Source: Arachnopeziza araneosa
Taxonomy: Eukaryota; Ascomycota; Leotiomycetes; Helotiales; Arachnopezizaceae
DNA: 64,000 nt
NCBI GenBank assembly: GCA_003988855.1
Contig: QYAI01000078.1
Span: forward strand, 124,001 to 188,000
Direction: 5' to 3'
In this document: in pieces, positions 11,214 through 22,101 of the stretch
Position numbering within the stretch: position 1 is the stretch's first letter
How the letters are laid out: each line of letters begins with the position of its first letter
Notes under the pieces: generated by a model
Told to the model about the DNA's origin: nothing
Databases searched by the model: none
The model's input: the letters and a program-made list of their open reading frames with translations, nothing else
Program-made: the position numbers and the translations under genes

Positions 11214-13050
11214 ATGGTCGTCAATTTCAAAAAGCTCTACTTCTTCGGAGCTCTCTGGTCTACTACGGCCGTTGCTTTTCCAAACTGTCCACTACTTGGC
11301 CCGGACTTTCTAGCACCCAAAAACCTCTCCTCAAGCAACATATTTCAAGGAGCACTAAACAACTTAACACAGTTGCTTTCCCAAAGTATCGCGTCTGGAA
11401 ATACTACGTATGGATCTTTCGACTCAGCTAACACCTCTTTTTCGATCGAAATATTCTCCATTCATGAAACCCTCTATTCAAATCAGTATACGGCACCTGC
11501 TATTGCTTCAGTTCAATTCGGGGTGCATAATGTAACTGCAGAGACCATGTTTCGAATAGGCAGCTTGACTAAGCTAGTCACTGTCTATACGTATCTGATC
11601 AACGCAGGAGGAGACACAAAGTGGAACGATCCCGTTACTAAATACCTCCCTGAACTTCAACAAGCGGCTGCAACTCTAAATGCTACAAATGACTCGATTG
11701 ATCATATTGCATGGGAAGACGTTACTCTATGGGAGCTGGCTAGTCAAATGGCAGGCATCGGGCGAGATTTATCTGGTCCACAAGAATTAGATAGTGGCGG
11801 TTTATTCCCAGTGTCTGACTCCTCTGCACTTGGTCTCCCTCCTCTAAACGCGTCAGAGATTCCCTTATGCAGCGGTGGACCTTTCTGTACCCGAGCTCAG
11901 TTTTTCGAAGGCTTTACACAACGACATCCCGTATACGCCCCCTCTACGAACCCAATCTACTCTAATGCCGCCTACACAATCCTCGGCTATGTCATTGAAG
12001 AAATAACTGGAAGCAACATGTCTACTCTAGTACAGAATTCCATTTTCAACCCGCTTAACATGACAAACTCTTCGTGGGATACCCCAGCATCCAACTCCTC
12101 AGCTATCCTTCCTGATGGAAATGTATGGGATTTCGACCTGGGAGACGAGACTCCCGCAGGAGGAATGTATTCCTCCCCATCAGATCTGACGAAATTCGGC
12201 CGTTCAATACTAGCCTCCTCCCTCATATCGCCCGCACAGACGAGACGCTGGATACAACCCCGCGGCTTTGTATCTACGCCCCATGGAGCTGTCGGTGCAC
12301 CCTGGGAGATCTACTCCACTCAAACCTCCCCTGGTGATAGACCGGTATATCTATACACAAAAGAAGGTGATATCACTGGGTACTCAGCTCTCCTCGTGCT
12401 GGCCAAGGATTGGGATCTGGGATTTAATATATTAACAGCTGGGCCCACATCGAGTTCGAATGTGCTGTTACTCGGCAGTTTAATCACTGATACCATTTTT
12501 CAGGCTGTGGAGGATGGAGCTAGAGAAGAAGCAGAGACCACATTCGTAGCGACCTATAAAGCTGCAGACCAGAGTTTAAATTCCAGCATCACAATTTCGC
12601 TTGATCCAACTAAACCTGGATTGGGGGTAACTAATTGGATTAGCAATGGAACTGACATGCTTACTGCGGCGGCGGTTCAGGCCAATCGAGTTGCAGCGCC
12701 GAGTGTGAGGCTCTATCCTACTGGGCTAGAGAAGAACGTGGGGAACGGAGACGTGGAAATCGTATTTCGATCCGTGGCTGAGGATTTAAATGGGCCGGTT
12801 ATTGGAGGGTTATTTGGAAATGCCTGTGAGACTTGGGTAAGTCATATCTTACTACCGCCCAGACATGCAACATCAAACCTCATCTCTACATCTACGAGCA
12901 GTAAACTAATTCTGAGAACAGACTGGGGTAGATGCAGTGGTTTGGGGAGGTATCAGCACAGATGAGTTCCTAATTACTGTGGGAGCAGATGGATTGGCGA
13001 AAGTTGTGACGCCTCGAGCATTGCGGGTTGATCTGGTGAGATTTGAGTAG
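11214..13050 (+). CDS. secreted beta-lactamase-fold serine hydrolase
   Basis: Two exons, 11214-12836 and 12922-13050, joined in phase 0; 583 aa. A signal peptide covers about residues 1-21. The class C beta-lactamase/penicillin-binding fold is shown by the Ser-x-x-Lys motif SLTK at 117-120 and the Tyr-x-Asn motif YSN at 249-251, followed by a GGMYSSPSDL segment. The last about 150 residues form the beta-rich C-terminal domain usual in fungal members; the second exon completes it (VDAVVWGG, PRALRVDL). Fungal relatives include hydrolases and transesterases of secondary metabolism, and others of unknown substrate. No biosynthetic gene cluster is nearby, so the substrate cannot be named. Many N-glycosylation sequons agree with export. 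Confidence 0.85.
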
Positions 13051-13602
13051 AAGGATTGATAAACTAAGTAGATGAAGCTCCCTGGCGTGGAAGGTATCAG
13101 GATAGACAAAGGGGTGGAATTTCTGTGTAGCGTTTGAAAGCCTTCGTACCAAGTGATACTAATAGAATGAGGTATCTACAGCTCATAGTTCTAAAAAGGC
13201 GTTCGTGCTACAAACGATAGATAAACTCTTACTCCTATCCCTTCCTTTTCATTCATAATACTAGCTGCTTTTGTTCGAAAAGATGAGCAGACCTGCTCGT
13301 TTCACTTGTTATCAGAATCAACTTTTATCTCTTAGTTTTTATAAAGTCCACCATTCTTCAGTATCCTTTCAAGCATATCTGTGACAAGCAGAGAACTGGA
13401 AATGTCACGTGTTGGAAAAGTCATGTGCAGCCGGCACGGGTGGACAGAACCTCATTTCCGACGTGTAGAAAATAAGGGGTAGATTCTTGGTCAATTCGGA
13501 CTAGGGGCAGAGAGAAGCTTTCCGTACATATTGCACACTTCACTCTTGTAGTTCTTCTTTCCTTATATTCTTCTTTTCCTTCGTAGCTAGTCTAAAAGTC
13601 CA
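13051..13602. other. intergenic, nothing recognised
   Basis: This is the 3' flank of the beta-lactamase-fold gene and the upstream flank of the broken frame at 13603. Only short frames occur. Confidence 0.35.
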
Positions 13603-14016
13603 ATGTACTCAGACTACCAACGCACTCCCATATGCCTCTTGACTAGCCATACTCGTACTTGTGCCGTTACAACATCTCTTCTTGGTCCTGGTTTGGACAG
13701 GGCCCATTTCCGAGCCATGTCAGGCGACAGCTATATTGGAAATCCCTAAACAGCAAACTCATTCGATTCAAGATGTGAAGCCCTCATCAAAATTGTTAGT
13801 GAGATTCCACCCTATCAGATCACAGTTTGTTCACTGAGGCCAGATACTGGCTATTCGCCCGCTGAGTTGACAAGATTCGCCATCGGGCGTACACATCCCT
13901 TCGATATCGTTTCTATTGTGAATAATAGACAAGAAGATCGCCACTCCGCGGCAGGCGGCGACGAAATTACATTAATAAAGCCTAAGGCAGAGAAGCTAAA
14001 AATCGGGTACGATTAA
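13603..14016 (+). pseudogene. possible broken gene of unknown family, ended by an inverted-repeat element
   Basis: From the ATG at 13603 one frame runs 138 codons with a single in-frame TAA (13747-13749). After the stop it continues with protein-like composition (motifs CEALIKIVSEIPPYQ, FAIGRTHPFDIVS) until a TAA at 14014-14016, which lies inside the left arm of the inverted-repeat element starting at 14005. No GT-AG intron removes the internal stop. It reads like a gene hit by a nonsense mutation (CAA to TAA would explain it) and truncated by the insertion. I do not recognise the family, and chance openness cannot be excluded. Confidence 0.4.
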
Positions 14017-14393
14017 AATGGCTACAAACTCGTATAATATTATGCATGCATAAACTATTCACAGCTACAAAGCTAAACTGTAAGTAGCATAACCTCGGTG
14101 CAATATCTCTGCGACTGTAGATTATGTAATCCTTATTTTTTTTCCTCTAAGTCCTTCTAGTGCATCTTACAGTGTGTACCAAGTATAATATAGTACAAGT
14201 ATCTTTCTTATTTTAATCTTAAAAGTAAAAGTTAACTTTTATACTAAAAATGTACTCTGTGCATGGGAATATTTTGTCCTGGACTTAATAATTTAGCGTG
14301 CTAAGTTCTACCTTAGAAATCTGATAAATAATTACGTAAGACATTTATGCACGCATAAAGTTATACGAGTTTGTCGCCATTTTAATCGCACCC
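14005..14393. mobile_element. MITE-like element with 52-bp terminal inverted repeats
   Basis: The left arm (14005-14056) and right arm (14342-14393) are inverted copies with about six differences, several of them C/T or A/G. The arms share GATTAAAATGGC, ACAAACTCGTATAA and a TTATGC-TGCATAAA end. The roughly 390-bp AT-rich interior has no transposase. CTAAAA occurs just outside both ends (13996-14001 and 14394-14399), a possible target-site duplication although on the left it sits 3 bp from the arm. It lies between two broken genes whose 3' ends run into it. Confidence 0.75.
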
Positions 14394-15226
14394 CTAAAAG
14401 TCATTTTTGCTCGATGCTGGTCTACCCTTATGTTGTATAGCCTTTGTGCTGTGGTGACGATTTGATAGTCCGAAGAGCCAACAACAAGGCTAAAATTCAC
14501 AGTGATAGAATTGGGCCAGGTAGTTTGGTCCGTTACGGGACCTAGGCTTATCACTGCTGGCTCACGTTCAAGATCGGCAGAGAAGCTGTCTAATGTAGTT
14601 TGAAACTACGTAGTTAGAGGTAGATACACAAACGGCAATGTGATACCATCAGGGAGTGTGAAGTTGAGCTCAATCAGACCGTACATCATCAAGTAAGGTA
14701 AATGTCCGACCGAATGGGAACTCTCGGTGCTGTTAATGAATCTATTCAGCTCAGTGACTAGCACCGACAAATGCGATACCTCTGTCATGGACAAAGTTAT
14801 AAGACCTGCTGAGAAGACTACAATTATTTTGATCAATACCGAGGTAGATGTGATCGCAGCTACAGCGTAGTCCCCATTCCGGATAGCCTCGACAACTGAT
14901 ACTGGCTGCATCATGGACAAGTAGTCTAATAGCAAGGACTGATCCGCTTTCGTAGGGCCTTTAGGCATCTTGTACCATGGGGCAGTGACTTTTGCTTGAT
15001 ACTCGATCCGTGCGCAAAGGGCTCTGATCAAAGTGAAGATGGTGGAGGGGCCAAAGGTCCATAGGTAGTGCAGACCGGAAGTGCTTGTGGCCAAGCCCTG
15101 CTGACGATTCGAAATGGTTGGCAGTGTTTCAAGGGCAATGATGCATATCGAAAAGGCTGCCAAGAAGCCACGAATGTTCATCGACGAAGGTACGTAAGAT
15201 TCCACGTGGCTAGTACCTCTACTGTT
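14394..15226 (-). pseudogene. DUF3433-type membrane protein remnant
   Basis: The minus-strand frame shows the signature of fungal DUF3433 membrane proteins: a membrane helix with ALETLPTISNRQQG, then HYLWTFGPSTIFTLI, EYQAKVTAPWYKMP, SLLLDYLSMMQP, and a second long helix (KIIVVFSAGLITL). One in-frame TAG (14606-14608) interrupts it. Exactly the same frame then resumes with FQTTLDSFSADLEREPA, the family's expected continuation, and ends in the inverted-repeat element. Family members are normally around 1,000 aa or more, so most of the protein is missing on both sides. CAG to TAG would explain the stop. It is almost certainly non-functional. Confidence 0.8.
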
Positions 15227-16320
15227 AAAGTATCATCTATGTGTGCCGTTAGAGTTGGAGGCAAAGCCGGGGTTTTTTGCTGGAAGAATTGCGATAGCGC
15301 CTTTCAATGGCTTTGTGTCCAGTTCTCGAGCGATCAAGTAAATCCGACCAGTCTGTCATGTCAGAGGCGGAGAAAATTGACGACGAGACTGTCACTGCCG
15401 TCAGGGTAACTCGACAGGCCCTCCCTGCTTTCCCACTATTGATACAAAAGCTGGAGGAGTACTGTAGTGCCGGAATCGACTTCTAGAAGGAGGAGTGAGC
15501 CGCCATCCCACCGCAACGCTCTCTGCCCTGATCTAAGAGACATTGGATAAGCGTAACTTGTATATCATATGAAAGCTACAAATTGTAATGATCGAGTTTC
15601 AGGTCGTAACGATCACCAACTGAGCCAAAAGACGAACAATATCCGGCCAAACGCCGAATAGCCCCCAAACGCTCCATCACTCGTTTAGCAAGGATCTTCG
15701 CCACAGAATGAGAAGCGACCACTCACAATGAATCAAACTGTCAATGCAACGGCACATTATCTTGTGGGATGAGGTGGAACGATTTGAGCCGAATGACTCA
15801 TCCTGCAGCTGAAAGCCACAACATATTAATAGTCAAAGAGCGGGGCATTATCTCGCGTACCGTATGATCGTACACCTCGCGAACTTGGGCTACCATGATC
15901 TCCTCTGCTTTTATTTCTAACTTGTTGAATTTAGTAAGCAAATAACTCTGTATCATCTGCAATTCATCAAGTTTTTGAGGAAATCAGATGGTAAATAACA
16001 GAAGAAAAAAGGAAGACTTCGGGAAGGTGTATTCTAAATTTTGTCATGTGTTCTCGCATATTTGGGGGCCGCTGCGATGATCTTTGTGACAGCAACCAAC
16101 TTTTTCATATCTTATGCAGCCACCAAAGCCACAAGGAAGCACAGCCTCTAAGAATTCCAAGAAATGCCTCATCATAACGAGTTTAATCTTCAGCTAGTCT
16201 TTTCATCGTGGCAATAAATGATTAGTAGATTTTGACCTCCAAAACTGATTATATCCCGAGCAGATAATCTTGCTTTTCAATTAGATTTTCCGCTCAACCC
16301 TTCAACCGCTCAGTCGCAAA
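15227..16320. other. intergenic, nothing recognised
   Basis: Beyond the DUF3433 remnant the minus strand holds short frames that may be further decayed coding sequence (for example 15250-15365), but no domain is recognisable. The last about 300 bp are AT-rich and probably contain the promoter of the membrane-protein gene at 16321. Confidence 0.35.
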
Positions 16321-18413
16321 ATGTCAAATCTTCATCATGACGGCGTTCAGCCCCCCAGCTTTGGTGACGTTCATTTATCTGAGCTCAGATCTTTCGATTC
16401 ACTATCCTCCAAACATACTGCTGCCGAAGAATCTAGATGGAACAGCAAGCCAACATTCTCAGAGCCCACGGTACGTCGTAAGTCAGTCTCAAGCAGCTAT
16501 ACAAGGCTGCTTGATGATGGAATAAGCAATCCTGAACCTAGCATTCCGTTGAGAGATCTTCCTCGCACATTGGAGCAACATACAGTTCAAAATATTGCCC
16601 TCGGCTTGGTTCTAAGTGGTCTTACGATTCCGTTCTTTGTTTATGGAAGTTATTCCTGGAGGGTGCATAATAAAGTTGTTCAAAGTGAGAATGAGTGGGC
16701 TGTGCTAAATGAGTTTGGTAAAAAAGTAGGCAAGAGCTTGCTATCATGAAGTCAATTGTACTGACTTAGCCATAGCTTGCAACAGCATTTCCATTTGTAT
16801 TCTCAATAATAATCGGCCGTACAATTAAGGAATACTCTGCATGGAGGCTCGAGACAGGAACTACGCTAGGCGCTTTGGAACAAACAATGGGCAGTCTCAG
16901 TCTAGGTTCTACGGTTACAACACAATTTACGTTACGTCGTGTCAACGCTATTGCACTTTTACTTCTCTGTACATGGGGCCTGTCACCCCTCGGGAGTCAA
17001 TCCTCGCTCCAGATTCTAAGTGTTAGATCTCGGCCAGTCATGTCAATGCGCGATATCTACTATTTCAACACTGATAGTCCCCCTGGTTTTGCAGAAGCCG
17101 ATTTTTGGAACGGCCCATCTTTGAGCGCGATGTTCGCATCTTGTTTGATGAGCCCACCATCGATAAGAGCATCTAGTATGGATTTATGGGGAAATGTTAA
17201 GGTCCCAGACATCTCGCGACTTACCAACACGACTGCAAACTCAACTGGGTGGTTAAATCTTGAAAACCAGGCCAATTTAACATTCTCATCGGTGCTTGGA
17301 ATCCCTCTCAGCAATATATCACAAGATGGAAATCTGACCTTTAATATGGAGAGTTCGTACCTCTCCCTCCATTGCATTGACAATATCACTAGCTTTGACG
17401 GCTTCTTCAACTACACCAGTCTCACAGGCCTAGATGTTGATTACTCGAGTAACACGACCTATTACGCTACCAATTGGACTGAAACAGGTGCATCAAACTC
17501 TGAACTTCTTTTCCAGATGGCTTTGAATGGTTTCTACCGGGGGGGCACGTATGGGAGCGTCTTAGAGTATATCAATGATACATCCACTTATGAGCCACGA
17601 ACACTACGCTTTCAATCCAAGTATGGCAATGCCAGCGCTTGGTGTCCAATTACTACAGCTTACGTGGAGTCATCTGTGAAGTGCATTGGACTTTCCTGTG
17701 CAGTGGTAGCAGTTCGACCCTCGCAACTCCACCACCCGAATTCCAACCTTACAAATCTTGGGTTCATGGCTGCATTTCAGGAGTTTACTGTATACCTTAT
17801 CGCATCATCAACAATTCAACTTCATGATGGCACTTCAACCGCTCTGGAAGATTTCATCGCAGATCCAAATCTTGCGATAAACGTGGGTGTAATTGGTGCT
17901 AGCATGGAAAATGTAACTGTGGACGAATTTGGAAATAGACTACAGCAGATTATCAACTCGTATTGGTACGGGAGTTATGATCCAACTAGCATGATGGGTT
18001 CCTTGAACCTCGATAATCTCGCAGTAAGCGAAGGAGAACCTCCTACGGCTATGAGCACTCTGGCTACGCATGTTGAATGGCAAGAGATTTATACATGCCA
18101 CTTTGGCTGGCTTTTTGCCTTCTTCTTCGCTACAGTTGTAATGTTTGTGGCAGCAATTGCTGGAATATTTTTCAGTTCGAGAAGCAGAGGACCGGAGTTA
18201 TTAGGTTATTGTTCTACAATTATTCGCAATTCTCCATTTTTGCAGGGTAGAGCTGGTGGAAGTACTATGGATGCATCTGAATGTTCAAGGGAGTTTGGAA
18301 ATCTAAGATTGAGACTTATGGATGTTGAGGCCGAGAGAGAAGTCGGTTATATTGCTATTGCGGAGGATAGGGGTGTAGGAGGTAAACTGGGTTATGGAAG
18401 ATATTATAGGTAG
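16321..18413 (+). CDS. large multi-pass, heavily glycosylated membrane protein (fungal family)
   Basis: Two exons, 16321-16725 and 16776-18413, joined in phase 0 across a 50-nt intron with a CTGAC branch point; 680 aa. A hydrophilic N-terminus (about 100 aa) precedes three membrane helices (ALGLVLSGLTIPFFVYG, ATAFPFVFSIIIG, AIALLLLCTWGLSPLG). Then comes an exterior domain of about 390 residues with many Asn-x-Ser/Thr sites and several cysteines, a C-terminal helix (LFAFFFATVVMFVAAIAGIF) and a short tail. This layout fits a widespread Pezizomycotina family, often auto-named formylmethionine deformylase-like; I see no deformylase motif, so that name should not be trusted. The role is unknown. 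It is intact, unlike its membrane-protein neighbour at 14394. Confidence 0.85.
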
Positions 18414-20801
18414 AACAAGAATCTGGTGCGCCTACCGCCGAACAAACACTCTTAATCAATATTTAATGCAAGGTCCAATTTAAAAAACATTTACCTACCT
18501 GCAAAGTTACCAGTGTGAGTACAGGTAGCTATAAACCCTAAACAATCTTGTTGACCATGTAGTTTAGATACAACAATGTTCTTGAGAGCTCCTTACGAAC
18601 CAAGAACTTCTTCAAGGACTTGATTGATTGAACACGTTGTTCAGAAAGAGTTAAGATTAGAAATTGCGTCAGTAATTATAAAGAACATTATTCGTCAAGA
18701 ACTTTAGTCAGGTGTTTAAGTACAGATATTAAATCCTGTAGAATATGCACTGTACTTATAAATTTATACGTGTCCTAGTTCCATGCCGTAGTGTCTTAGA
18801 GTTGTTACTTTAAGTCAAACAAAAGCTGTGTTCCTTCCTGAGTAAAATTCCTTTATACGAGGATCCTTTTCCGAACACTTTTGGAACTTTATTTTTCACA
18901 CATGAAAGCTACTGTCGGTTCACGATAAACCTAGGTTATTCGTATTGGCCGGTTTACCCTGGATACTGGACTCCTCACGTTGTGGAGGGGTCTGTATCGG
19001 TGGGTTAGCTGGAGAACCCTTATGGGGTTCTGGCTGCCTGACTAACTAGGCTCTCGTGTGGCACGTGATTATTGTACCAACAGCTACCATTGAATGGATT
19101 TCTGAAACCCCCTCCATCTCCTGATCAATCCCATCTAGTTCCACGGCATCCCAAAGACCTTCTGTTCAGGGAACACGGTAGAGTAGAGCGAAGCAGATCT
19201 GCAATTGGCAAAGAAAATATTAAGCTTGAAGATCATAATGAGATTTTGGGGGGAAAAAATTGAAATTTTTTGTCAAGGACCAGCTGCGTAGTGAGAAGAG
19301 AAAATTGAGGCTCTTACGAGAAGCAAATAGGTCTGCAAAAGCGTGTTACCGAGCACACAAAGCAAGAGACTTCTAGTCTTCAAGAAGCGAGAGAGAGAAA
19401 GCCTCATTCAAAAGCAAGAGAGGCCTGGTCTAGATTTGGGCTCGGATTTACTGTTGGTAAGATGGTAACTAATGAAAAGATAAACCAATAGAGCTGATGC
19501 TTGTATACAAGATATGAAATGTCAAAATACCCAGATATCGAAGAATATGGAAACACAGCTACAGCTCTGACATTCAAGCTGGCAAAAATACAAGGTATAA
19601 GTGTACAAGGTATTAAAGTGCTGGGTTCAAGTTGAAGTAAGAGCTCTATATGAACTCAGAAATTGTTAGATAGAGTTACCACGTGCGAACATCTAAGATT
19701 CGAAAAGAAGAGATATTAGGCGGTGCTTCTCTTTTTAAGAATGCTTTCCATAAAAGGGAAAGGATTTCTCTTCATTTGCGTTTTGAAAGTCAATCAACCG
19801 AAATTGAACTTCACGACTTGAATTCAAAGGTCGAAAATTCAATATCTCCTCGATATGTAAGTCTATCATAGAAAACACGCCAAGACGAGTAGAATATAAG
19901 TTCACATGCTCTATTTTCAGCTTCTACGAGCTCCTCATGTAAATAAACACTAACCTCTACCCTCAGCTCTTCAATTCTCCCTTTAAATCTCTCCAACCAC
20001 TCACTTCTCACTCATTCCCCCAACACCATGCACTCAGTCTGCAAAGACGCGGTCACCACACCCCTGACCGCCCCAAAATCCCAAAATCCCAAAATCCCAA
20101 TATCACCCCAAAACCCACACCTCCTCTTAACCCCAACACCATCTCTCAAATGACATCACATCCAACCCCAACTACAAAAAAAAAATCAAAACCTCGCACC
20201 CACCACCTCTCCCTTTCTGGTATTTTTATACTTCACCTCGTTCACTTGATCCATAGGTGCGATCAGACCGCACTGTGGTGTTTACGATGCGTCCCCATCC
20301 CCTCGCCTACCCACTGCGAGGCACGGACTGGACGGCGGGTACCTGACTCTGACTCTGACCTACTGCGCGCTGCGCTACGCTGAGGTGGACGGTGATGGTG
20401 TGCGTGTGAGTGGTTGTGCCGTGGATGACGTAGGTAGCATCTGGAGGGCGATGGGAGTTTTGAGAGGGTGAGTGAGTGTGAGCGTGGTGGGGAGGGAGAA
20501 ATGGAGGGATGGGATGAATGCTGAAGAGGTGTTTTCAGGGGGATCTATCGTTGTGCAGAGTAGGTCACGTGGTTTGGTTGTACCTGTGTACCTAACTAGG
20601 TAAGTAAGGTACCTGAATCTGCCTGAGTCCAATGAGTCTCTCTTGAGTCTATCCAATACATTACCCAATTCTACATTCCATTGCAGAAAGATACGAAAGT
20701 GGCAACAATCGTGACAAAACGACGCTCACAATCCTTAAGTCGACGAAAACAACATCAGTCGATCTGATAATCGATTTATTTCTATGTATTCAAAATCTAT
20801 T
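18414..20801. other. intergenic, no gene; structured and low-complexity segments
   Basis: Contents: AT-rich flank to about 18900; a GC-richer stretch at 18950-19070 with neat hairpins; short lysine- and arginine-rich frames at 19072-19440 that could be a decayed transposon or gene; the AAAATCCC microsatellite at 20071-20105; and a purine/pyrimidine-skewed stretch before the rhodopsin-like gene. A 97-codon minus frame at 20375-20668 has low-complexity composition and is not supported. Confidence 0.4.
20071..20105. repeat. AAAATCCC microsatellite
   Basis: About three and a half direct copies of the 8-mer AAAATCCC within a C- and A-rich stretch. Confidence 0.8.
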
Positions 20802-22101
20802 CTATTCTACAGTCGTAATCTCGGACACCATCTTCTCGTGTACAATCCTCTCATCTTCACTCCTCTCGCACGCCGTCCGCTCCGACGCAGCCCGGTCAGA
20901 CGCGGGCCGCTGCTGGGCTGCGACGTGCGAGAAGTCCTTCAGAGAGGCCGAGTGCTCGGAGATGTTCAACGTCTTGTTCCTGATGGCCTCGACATCCGAC
21001 TGTCCGTCGGGCTTAAAACACGTATCGCGATAGTGAACGCTAAGAAAAGACATCGGGTTGGATGCGTAGGTATTGCGTTTGGTGGCGCCAGAGTTGTCGT
21101 CTGAGCTGGTGTTTTGGGCAGGAGGAGGACCCAGAAACATAGGGGCGAGCTTGCGGAGGATTGGTTTGACTGCTGGGGCGGAGGCGCAGATGAGCCCGGA
21201 GTTGACTTCGACTGCGCTCCAGATGGCGATTTGATATGAATCCCCTGGGGGTATTAGTTAGCTTGAAGTGAGAATATTGAGTTGAGCTGCTTACATGGTT
21301 GGGCATTAGAAGTGTTCAGTACTTGAAGTGTAAAAGTTGCTCTCATAACTGCTGCAACGACAACTAGTAAACCTAGAGAGACGATTGAGAGCAAGCTGAT
21401 CTTTTGTTGTTTCGATATTTTTAGCTTGACTAGAAACGTCAACATACATTCTCACAGATGTGCAGGAGACTTACGAATACGTGGAGTAACGAATACTAGG
21501 AGCAAAAGGTCGGATAAAATATTGACAATGGCAGTTGCAATAATACCAGGATCTTGGTTGCCACAGACAGCTGGGGTATTATTCCATGCACCTAGGTCTA
21601 GATTAGTCGATCTCAAGCCAGGAGAGGAGGATGGTCCATACCAGAGATAGGTTTGCATTGGAAGAAGATGCCCGCCGACAATCCAACCGTAAAAAGAGCA
21701 ACAAATCCCATGGTGCCCCTGATGATGCGTTTGCTCGTGCGATCTTGGAATATGCGCAGGTAGAAGGCGCAGATTCCCAACTTGGTCGTGCCGATGCAAA
21801 CCTGATACAGTTCCCGGCTGGCAAACCCCAACCTCATCGAGAGCACCAAGGTCTCTGGCGTTTGCGTACCTGTCGCGCGAGCCATAAGGATGGCATTTGT
21901 TGTAGTCAGAGCGACGGCTCCCAAAATCTGCACCTGGGTGAGCAAGAGACACGGGGGATCCCACCAGCGTCAACGTACCCATGACAAGAGAATCCAAGAG
22001 TCATCGTGCCCCCAATTTCTCATAATAATAGCTCGTGAATAGAATCGTGCCAGCGCAATCACTGAGGCGACCACGGCCGGTATGATGCTGGCGATCAACA
22101 T
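20802..22101 (-). CDS. fungal rhodopsin-like (PTH11-related) seven-helix membrane protein
   Basis: Five exons: 22101-21979, 21933-21642, 21591-21475, 21429-21295 and 21244-20802; 369 aa. Junctions were set by frame continuity; introns are 45-50 nt. Motifs of the fungal rhodopsin domain (PF20684) appear in order: GHDDSWILLSW after helix 1, KLGICAFYLRIF, GIFFQCKPISGAW, the helix GIIATAIVNILSDLLLLVF, KLKISKQQK, and WSAVEVNSGLICAS before a hydrophilic, charged C-terminal tail. The first ATG lies at the start of helix 1, so a short upstream exon coding the extracellular N-terminus could be missing. Relatives include PTH11-like receptors of plant pathogens, but no CFEM domain is present and no ligand can be inferred. 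Confidence 0.85.

Noticed and set aside
20375..20668. 97-codon minus-strand frame before the rhodopsin-like gene
   Set aside because: Pro/Thr/Leu-rich low-complexity translation from a skewed purine stretch; no family resemblance.
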